The notes beneath the pieces were generated by a model, which was given only the letters and a program-made list of their open reading frames with translations, did no database searches and was not told the DNA's origin. Shown here piece by piece: positions 58,100 to 64,000 of a stretch of DNA of 64,000 nt (position 1 is its first letter; the number at the start of each line of letters is the position of its first letter). A program made the position numbers and the translations under genes. Source of the stretch: Verticillium longisporum (Eukaryota > Ascomycota > Sordariomycetes > Glomerellales > Plectosphaerellaceae); NCBI GenBank assembly GCA_019188255.1, contig JAETXT010000008.1, forward strand, positions 992,001 to 1,056,000, written 5' to 3'.

Positions 58100-58959
58100 C
58101 TAATCCAAGAAAATTGCAAGTAGTACAATAAGCAAGATGATTAATAGGATGAGCATCAGACAGCAGCCCTTGTTCCTCGCCGCCTTCTGATGCCTCGAGG
58201 CCTGCGCCAGCTCAACCTGCGCCCCATGTGTGTCATCCCGGACGTTGACAATGTTGTCCTCGATGGACGTCAACTGTTCGCCTTGCTCGCCGACAATCTG
58301 CGCTACCTGACGGAACAGCACATTGAGGTCGCCGACGCCCTGCTCGATGTTGCGAATCTCATCCTCGCGCTCAATGATGAGCGCCTCCTGGAAGTCGACC
58401 TCGTCTTGCGATGCCAGGCGCACAAGCTCCTGCTGCTGCTGTTGCTCGAGCTGACCCTCCTGCGGCGCACCGGAGCCGTCGGCGTTGTCGTCGTGAGCGG
58501 CACGGGCGGCCGTGACCGAGGCGCGCTCCTTCTCGAGGGCCCGGCGCTGGACGTCTTGAAACTCTTGGAGGGCGTTTTGGAAATCGGTTGAGACGCGGGA
58601 CTGGTCGTATTTCTGTTGTTTCTGCAGATTAAATGTCAGCCGGTTGTACGCATGACCTAGACACGTAGCGCAACGTACTGTAAGATCTTCCCAAGTCTGC
58701 AGCTTCTTCACGCCCTGTCCAATGTCCTTGCACAACTCCCTCGACTTCTCGAGCAGTTCATGAACGCGCTCCCTGACGCGCGGGGTGTCACGCTTCGTGC
58801 CGAGAAGATCAATGTCAGAGCTGAGCTTGGAAATATTGCGCCGGAGGCTGTGGAGCTTGTTCATCAACTCGGACTGGAGCTGCTTGAACTCGGGATCATC
58901 GGTGTAATTCCCCGGCGACCCGAGCCAGACTCGAGCGATGAGAGCTGGTCGAACGACAT
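58100..58959 (-). CDS. PEP12: Endosomal syntaxin Pep12-like SNARE, frame break near start
   Basis: Qa-SNARE of the late endosome/vacuole pathway, about 267 residues. Exons 58959-58679 and 58621-58100 (57-nt open intron with GTACGT donor and CTGAC branch). It starts MSFDQLSSLESGSGRRG, then the frame slips at a G4 run (plus-strand C4 at 58910-58913) where five are needed, and continues NYTDDPEFKQLQSELMNKLHSLRRNISKLS. Coding total is 803 nt, one short. The Habc helices are followed by a Gln-rich linker, the SNARE motif (EREDEIRNIEQGVGDLNVLF, central Gln layer VGEQGEQLTSIEDNI) and a C-terminal anchor (CCLMLILLIILLIVLLAIFLD). An internal ATG at 58864 would give a shortened protein. Confidence 0.9.
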
Positions 58960-59399
58960 GGTGTTGAAGATCGATCGTCAGGCGATGTTTTGTGTAGCGA
59001 AAAAGGCAATGCGCTCAGGCTTGAAGACAAACGACAGTCGCTGATAGTGGTGATGCAACAAACTGGTAGTTGGATCAATCGCGAACCGGCTGCCTTGATG
59101 GTGTCAGGTGAGGCGATAAGGTACGTAACTGCGGAGATCGAGCCAGGAACAGGCACCACGGCGCATCACATCCCACCGCTATCGCCACGTGACTAAGCTC
59201 TTGTGGACCCCGATTCTGTACCTGGCGTCGTCGCGCTGCGACCAGGTTCTTTTGCAGCACCGTGAGCTGGTACCTACCGCACCTGTTGATGTTCCAGTGG
59301 TTGCTAGGATATTTTTATTGACAACCTCAACCCCATCAACGGCGAACCACCGCCTCTCGACTCCCTCCACCAACCCTTTCCCAAGGATGCCCAGTCGCC
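58960..59399. promoter_or_regulatory. Shared divergent promoter region of PEP12 and NDC1
   Basis: 440 bp between the start codons; an E-box-like CACGTGAC is near 59187. No TATA box is evident. Confidence 0.45.
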
Positions 59400-61422
59400 A
59401 TGGCTGCTGCGATCGTGAGGAGAGCTCCTTATAAGGACTTTTTGCAGCCTGCATTGCACAGGCGATTTTCCACAACCTCTACTCTTCTTTTGGCCCTGGT
59501 CTACATCCAGGCTATCCTCTTGAGCCAGTGGAATTCTTGTAAGCGTTGCAGGAAAAGCTCCCAACGCTGGCTACAACTAACAGTGTGATAGTTCTGTGGT
59601 CTTGGTTTCCCATCGGCCCCGTGGGCATACGAACACTCTTTCTCTTCGCCTCCGCACTCACTGTTATTATCCTTCGCATATCGCAATACCATGTTGGCAC
59701 GCGCGCCTCTACATCCGCCATCAGTGGCGCTCTTCCCAATTTGATCACGATCCAGGCTCTCGAAGCATGGGTCGCTTATACCATCTCGAGCGCCCTCTTC
59801 GGCCTCGTCTTTCTCTGGTCGGCATCGGCGAACTCGAAACTGAACTGGATCTCGACTATGAGTGGCGACCGGGGACGACTTAACGAGCGGCCCGTCTTTC
59901 TCTCCTTCTACCTCCTTGTGGCCGCCACCTTCCAGGCGATCATGCATATCATCTGCGACACTGATCGCATTACAATCGACGTCAACAAAGCGAGGAACAG
60001 CCCTGTCACCAACGGCGGCGCCACTTCAACCACACCACTGACCGTTCTCCTGACCAAGCTACCCGGCGTCGTTGCCAACGCCGTCATGCGCGCCATCGGC
60101 GTGTACGCCCTCGCCGTAACCCTGTACAGCACCATCTTCCGTGGAGCTGCGTGGAGCTGGGCCATGGCGTTCTTCCGCCCCTTCAACAACCTCCCCAAGT
60201 CCAACATGCTGCCTGTCGACTGGCCCTGGTTCAAAGGCTCAACAATCATGCAGTGTCTGTGGGCTGGCGTTCTTCTGTCTTGCACATGGGAAATCGGAAA
60301 CTATGCGTTTTCAAGGTTCATGGTTAAGGCGCCCCTGAAGAACGGCAACCCTTTGACAAATGAGTCGAAGGACCCCAACGGCAGCCTGCTGAACGGTCTT
60401 AAGAGCAAGAAGATGCCCATCAGGGTAGGTTACGTTCTCTAATTAGCTGGTGAACTTCTAACTGACTCTTGGCATAGTGCTTTGCTCTCTGGGAGCTTGC
60501 GCATATCGCGCGCGACTTTGAGCTTCGGCGAAAGGCAATTTTCGAAGACATTGACCGCAAAGACGGCCCCATGTGGTCCCAAGTCTTTGTCATCTGCCTC
60601 GACATTGTCAAGGGACTGGAGCAGAGGGTAGATAACTATGGGAAGCCTCCCCCTGCCCCGGTTGCCCAGCCGGAACCTGTGGTGGAGCAAAAGCCTAGGA
60701 TCCTTGCGCCGCCGAAAGATGATCCTATCTTCCAGGCGAGGCCAGCATCCAGATCCATGCGGGGTGAGGTCGAAAAGACGTTGACCCAGGCCACGCAGGC
60801 GCCGGGCCACTCGCCGGTTTCTCAGCTTAGCCCCATTGCCAAGAAGACATTCCGCCACGCTCGGGACAGGGTGCTCACAAAGGAGCAGCAAGAGGCACTG
60901 ACTTCCCCGCAAGTCGTGGGTCAATTCCAGGCTCTGGCGACTACAGTCCTCCGCGCCGATTACATTGGCTGGTGGTTCCGACAGGATTTCCGAAGGTTGT
61001 TGACAGCTGCCGTGTTGGGTTCTCCATACTCCGAACTGAGCCATCACCTCAACGCCATTGAGATCCTGAGCGCAATGGCTGTGCACAGTTTGACAGAGGA
61101 CAAATTTGGCAACGTACACAAGGACATTGGTCCTATAGTGCGCACGTTCACTTCGGTGATCAAGAGACTTGAGGCATTCAAGGCTGGCTTCCCAGTCCAT
61201 TGGACTGATGTGGAAGGGAGTAAGAGCACTCCGGAGGTGGATGAGGTTATCAAGGCTCTCAAGGCCGGCCTGTCGCAGGTTGTCCAAGAATTTGAGCCGT
61301 ACATCCGCGACTTGCGGTTGACGAGGACGGATATAAGGCTTGCGAAAGAAGCGATGGAGCCTACGGAGGGAGTACTGGCTAAAAAGGACGAGGAACCGGC
61401 GATGCGGGAAGTCCCCAAATAA
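59400..61422 (+). CDS. NDC1: Nuclear pore transmembrane nucleoporin Ndc1
   Basis: Integral pore-membrane nucleoporin, also used at spindle pole bodies, 638 residues. Exons 59400-59538, 59592-60424, 60478-61422 (two 53-nt introns). The N-terminal half has about six membrane segments (TTSTLLLALVYIQAILL, TLFLFASALTVIILRI, TISSALFGLVFLWSA, SFYLLVAATFQAIMHI, ALAVTLYSTIF, LWAGVLLSCTWEI). The C-terminal half is a soluble domain with CFALWELAHIARDFELRRKAIFEDIDRK and DYIGWWFRQDFRRLLTAAVLGSPYSELSHHLNAIEILS. Fully in frame. The ATG was chosen because the first membrane segment follows 30 residues later. Confidence 0.92.
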
Positions 61423-61958
61423 GCGGGAAAGAGGACTGCATCTCAAAAGAATGCAAGGGCCCTGCTTGGTTCCGAATAATGTATTATGGCCTGTACTAAA
61501 AAGAGAAAACTACGTGATGAGCATTTTATGGTTCGGGCCTGTGGTGTGGTTCAAGCCATTTTCCAGTACCTGAGGCGACCCTTGTTGCTTGAAATTCGGG
61601 TGACGACGTTGAGCCCCACCTTGGTAAATGACATTGTCAAGCCCAAGCTCCCGCGAGCAGCTCGACTACCTACCGTGACTTCTCCCACCTGCGCTAACCT
61701 CCTCAACCTCCTCTGTACAGTACCTTCGCCTTTCGGCGCCATCTTCGAAACGCCCTTCATGTAATGTTTATCTTGCTGCGCAGCCTACGTCCGAAGCTGT
61801 CTCATCAACCTTTGCGTCGCCCAATGCAGCCATGCGCTACACTAGACCAACGCCAGACCTTGAACGATTGAACCGATTTACGATCGCGACCTAGTTCTAC
61901 GCAGACGACCGCCCGCTTCTGAATCTGCGCCCGACCCGGGTGCTGACACCTTGGAGAG
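61423..61958. other. Intergenic between NDC1 and DLT1
   Basis: 536 bp between tandem genes: NDC1 3' UTR and DLT1 promoter. No gene seen. Confidence 0.5.
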
Positions 61959-63269
61959 ATGGTGTCGGCTCGCGCCATCTTCCGATTCATTTACGGAAGT
62001 TTCTACTTCGTCCTCTGCACACTCCTCGTTTGCCTGCTTCTCGTCACCCCTGGCGACACAATCTATCAAGCCTACGAGAACAACCAATGGTACAATATCT
62101 GGTTCGTCGCTGCCGCCCTCGTCGGTATCCTCATAATCGTCTCCTTCATATACGCGCTACGGCTGTACAATAATAAGACCATTCTTGCCTCAATACCGAA
62201 GTCATGGGTTCCGATTGAAAAGGGAGATGTGCCCAAACAAGTGTTCGAGATGGTCACGGCAGCGTTGGACCGCAGCGCCATTATCCAGTTCGAGTCAAGG
62301 CCGCGAATCATCCCCAAGGTCATGGACGATTCGCAGTCCGCAGTCTCAAACATGTCGGAGAAGCGCGAAGAGTGTACCAGACAGGAGCTCCAGCTGCTGA
62401 AGCTGCGCAAGAGAGAGGAGGTCGAAGAGACGCTCGGGGTGTCTGTCGCGCCGCGACTGCCCGTCTGGGGCGAGATCGAGCATCGGGGATGGTCATCGCC
62501 GGAATCTCTCGACCTCCCCGATTTGCAGTACAGCACTGTGTTGTCCGAGCTGCCGAACCTCATCGAGGCGAAAGCGCTCACGCTTGCGCCGCCGATTCCT
62601 GAGTCCACAGCCGAGGCGCCCATGCTCGACCCTGATGCCATGGCTCTTCTTGAACGGCCCTACAACCTAGGTCTACGACAATACCTAAATCAACTCTCTG
62701 AATTAGGCGTCTTATCAATGGACGCCACGACAGTCGAATTCCTCACCCTGTACGAATACGCGCGGTTCTCCAACCGCCCCTTGACTAATTCGCAGTTCCG
62801 CGACACGATGCAACTCTTTGCGCAGCTCCTGCGCAGCATGAGGTTGTTCGATCCCTCGATTCTCGACCCTGAACAAGAACTTGACGAGGATGCGCGAGCC
62901 TCCTCCGAGAGCGACATTGGGGATGATGGTCCTCCCATCACGAACCCCTCAACGCCACGAAGCATCTCGTCGCGCACCACGTCTAGCTCACGATTGCGTG
63001 TGAATTTGCCACCACGGAATTCTTCGGCCGCCACGTGGCACCAGTACCGCACCGCACCGTCCACGCTCCAGGCACGCTCGACGGGTGCACTTTCTCACTC
63101 GTCCAGTATGAGCAGCCTCGCGCAGAGGCGGCAGGTGCACCATTCGCCTTCCAACGCTAGTCTCCGTTCGAAGGTGTCACAAAGCTCTGGAGCGTCCGTC
63201 ATCCGTCTCGCGGGGAGGGCGGATGCTACGGACTTGCCGTACGTGTTGACCATGGTGGATTCGCGTTAA
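61959..63269 (+). CDS. DLT1: Dlt1-like membrane protein (defect at low temperature)
   Basis: A 436-residue protein of the fungal Dlt1 family, named for a yeast cold-growth phenotype; molecular function unknown. Two membrane segments at the N-terminus (FYFVLCTLLVCLLLVTP and WFVAAALVGILIIVSFIYAL) are followed by the family core ASIPKSWVPIEKGDVPKQVF. A cytosolic part contains NLGLRQYLNQLSELGVL and TVEFLTLYEYARFSNRPLT. The last 120 residues are Ser/Arg-rich and disordered. Intronless. Confidence 0.85.
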   Translation: MVSARAIFRFIYGSFYFVLCTLLVCLLLVTPGDTIYQAYENNQWYNIWFVAAALVGILIIVSFIYALRLYNNKTILASIPKSWVPIEKGDVPKQVFEMVTAALDRSAIIQFESRPRIIPKVMDDSQSAVSNMSEKREECTRQELQLLKLRKREEVEETLGVSVAPRLPVWGEIEHRGWSSPESLDLPDLQYSTVLSELPNLIEAKALTLAPPIPESTAEAPMLDPDAMALLERPYNLGLRQYLNQLSELGVLSMDATTVEFLTLYEYARFSNRPLTNSQFRDTMQLFAQLLRSMRLFDPSILDPEQELDEDARASSESDIGDDGPPITNPSTPRSISSRTTSSSRLRVNLPPRNSSAATWHQYRTAPSTLQARSTGALSHSSSMSSLAQRRQVHHSPSNASLRSKVSQSSGASVIRLAGRADATDLPYVLTMVDSR

Positions 63270-63660
63270 GTTCTACATGATTTGCTTCTACGCATTGCGA
63301 TGGCATGGCGTTTCGTGGTCCCACGGGAATTTTGTTTTTGTTTCATGAGTAGAAATCTAATGATAATTCGCATGTTCTTACTAAGCTGTGTATCGAGAAG
63401 GCTGTCTCATCCTTTCTGCGTCCTGTCAAGACACGCAGCCTGATAGCCATGTGCACTGATCAACCCCGCTCCTGGGTATATATAGTCATGCTGCTCGGCC
63501 TCAGTCCAAATCACGTCCCGCACATCCTTCAGCATGCTTTGCCGACGTGCTTGGGAACACAGTTGCAGATCAATTGGCTTTTGTTTCTCCTGTGGCGGGC
63601 CAAATCAGTCACTATCAACGAACATCGACTTCTTCTTTGCGACCACGAACAGATACAGCC
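63270..63660. promoter_or_regulatory. Promoter region of the HET-domain gene, with TATA box
   Basis: 391 bp. A clear TATA box (TATATATAG) is at 63477-63485, about 180 bp before the HET ATG. Confidence 0.55.
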
Positions 63661-64000
63661 ATGAGGCTGATCAACGTCCAAAGCCTTGGCCTCGAATACT
63701 TGATGGGCCATCCGCCGCTTTATGCGATCCTATCTCACACTGAGGGAGAGGACGAGTTCGTCTTCGATGACTATCAGGAAGGTTTCCAAGCTCAGCAAGC
63801 TGCTCCTAAACCTGGCTTGCGTATGGTTCTAACAGCATGCCGGCGTGCTTCGCAGGACGGTTTCGGCTACGTCTGGGTCGACACCTGCGTCGTCGACAAA
63901 TCAAGCAGCGCCGAGCTGTCTGAAGCAATCAATTCCATGTTTCGGTGGTACTGACAAGCCGGCAGGTGCAACGTCGATTGGGAAGATGTGTGGACCGAGG
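63661..64000 (+). pseudogene. HET-domain protein, early stop and cut by window edge
   Basis: N-terminal part of a heterokaryon-incompatibility (HET) domain protein, a fungal non-self recognition and cell-death family. Seen: MRLINVQSLGLEYL, YAILSHTEGEDEFVFDDYQEG (the usual Trp after SHT is Glu here), CRRASQDGFGYVWVDTCVVD, KSSSAELSEAINSMFRWY. A TGA at 63952-63954 ends the frame right after MFRWY, yet the same frame continues open to the window end as QAGRCNVDWEDVWTE, which aligns with the family's next segment. It is therefore interrupted by one stop codon, perhaps CGA to TGA. An intron at this point has no good donor. The rest lies outside the window. Confidence 0.75.

Noticed and set aside
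60439..61446. 335-codon minus-strand frame opposite NDC1
   Set aside because: Antisense to conserved NDC1 sequence; no domain.
1..64000. Use of TGA as a Trp codon to explain SEY1 and HET stops
   Set aside because: TGA ends many intact genes here at the expected C-terminus, and Trp is otherwise TGG; the standard code applies.

Overview
This is nuclear DNA of a filamentous ascomycete, most likely a Sordariomycete. About 25 eukaryotic genes lie on both strands, most split by short introns (about 47-118 nt) with GT...AG ends and CTGAC/CTAAC-like branch sites. The gene set is typical of Pezizomycotina: a Psi-factor-producing fatty acid oxygenase (Ppo), a CENP-C/Mif2 protein, a HET-domain fragment and a UCS-domain myosin chaperone. 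I cannot name the species.

Layout. 1-1.8 kb: 3' two thirds of a damaged Ppo gene, running off the left edge. 2.4-4.5 kb: BLOC-1 subunit 1 and the very-long-chain enoyl reductase TSC13, convergent. 4.5-6.9 kb: AT-richer gene-free DNA. 6.9-8.8 kb: unrecognised disordered protein. 9.8-14.3 kb: ribosomal protein eS8 and RabGAP GYP5, convergent. 16.2-20 kb: MIF2 and RNase H2 catalytic subunit, divergent. 20.2-25.2 kb: SEY1 and a CYP52-like P450. 26-33.2 kb: succinyl-CoA ligase beta, two small unrecognised proteins and a fructosamine-3-kinase-like protein. 33.9-35 kb: zinc alcohol dehydrogenase. 35-38.8 kb: no genes seen. 38.8-63.3 kb is a dense housekeeping block: ARP3, taspase-like protease, TFB4, CRO1/UNC-45, TRM2, gamma-glutamyltransferase, ALG11, COX18, PEP12, NDC1 and DLT1. 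63.7-64 kb: start of a HET-domain gene with an early stop.

The genes form no metabolic cluster. Several concern the secretory and endosomal membrane system (SEY1, GYP5, PEP12, BLOC1S1, ALG11, TSC13), others the mitochondrion (LSC2, COX18), actin/myosin (ARP3, CRO1), and chromatin or the nucleus (MIF2, NDC1, TFB4, RNH201).

The most unusual feature is a set of one-base frame breaks in otherwise intact conserved genes. They occur in TSC13, SEY1, ARP3, TRM2 (two), PEP12 and probably Ppo, mostly at short homopolymer runs. SEY1 and Ppo each also carry a stop codon where a tryptophan is expected. In every case the sum of exon lengths is off by exactly the number of bases implied. Assembly error is the simplest explanation. 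Gene decay, or for the Ppo stop repeat-induced point mutation (RIP), are alternatives. No tRNA, rRNA, CRISPR array or intact transposon was seen.
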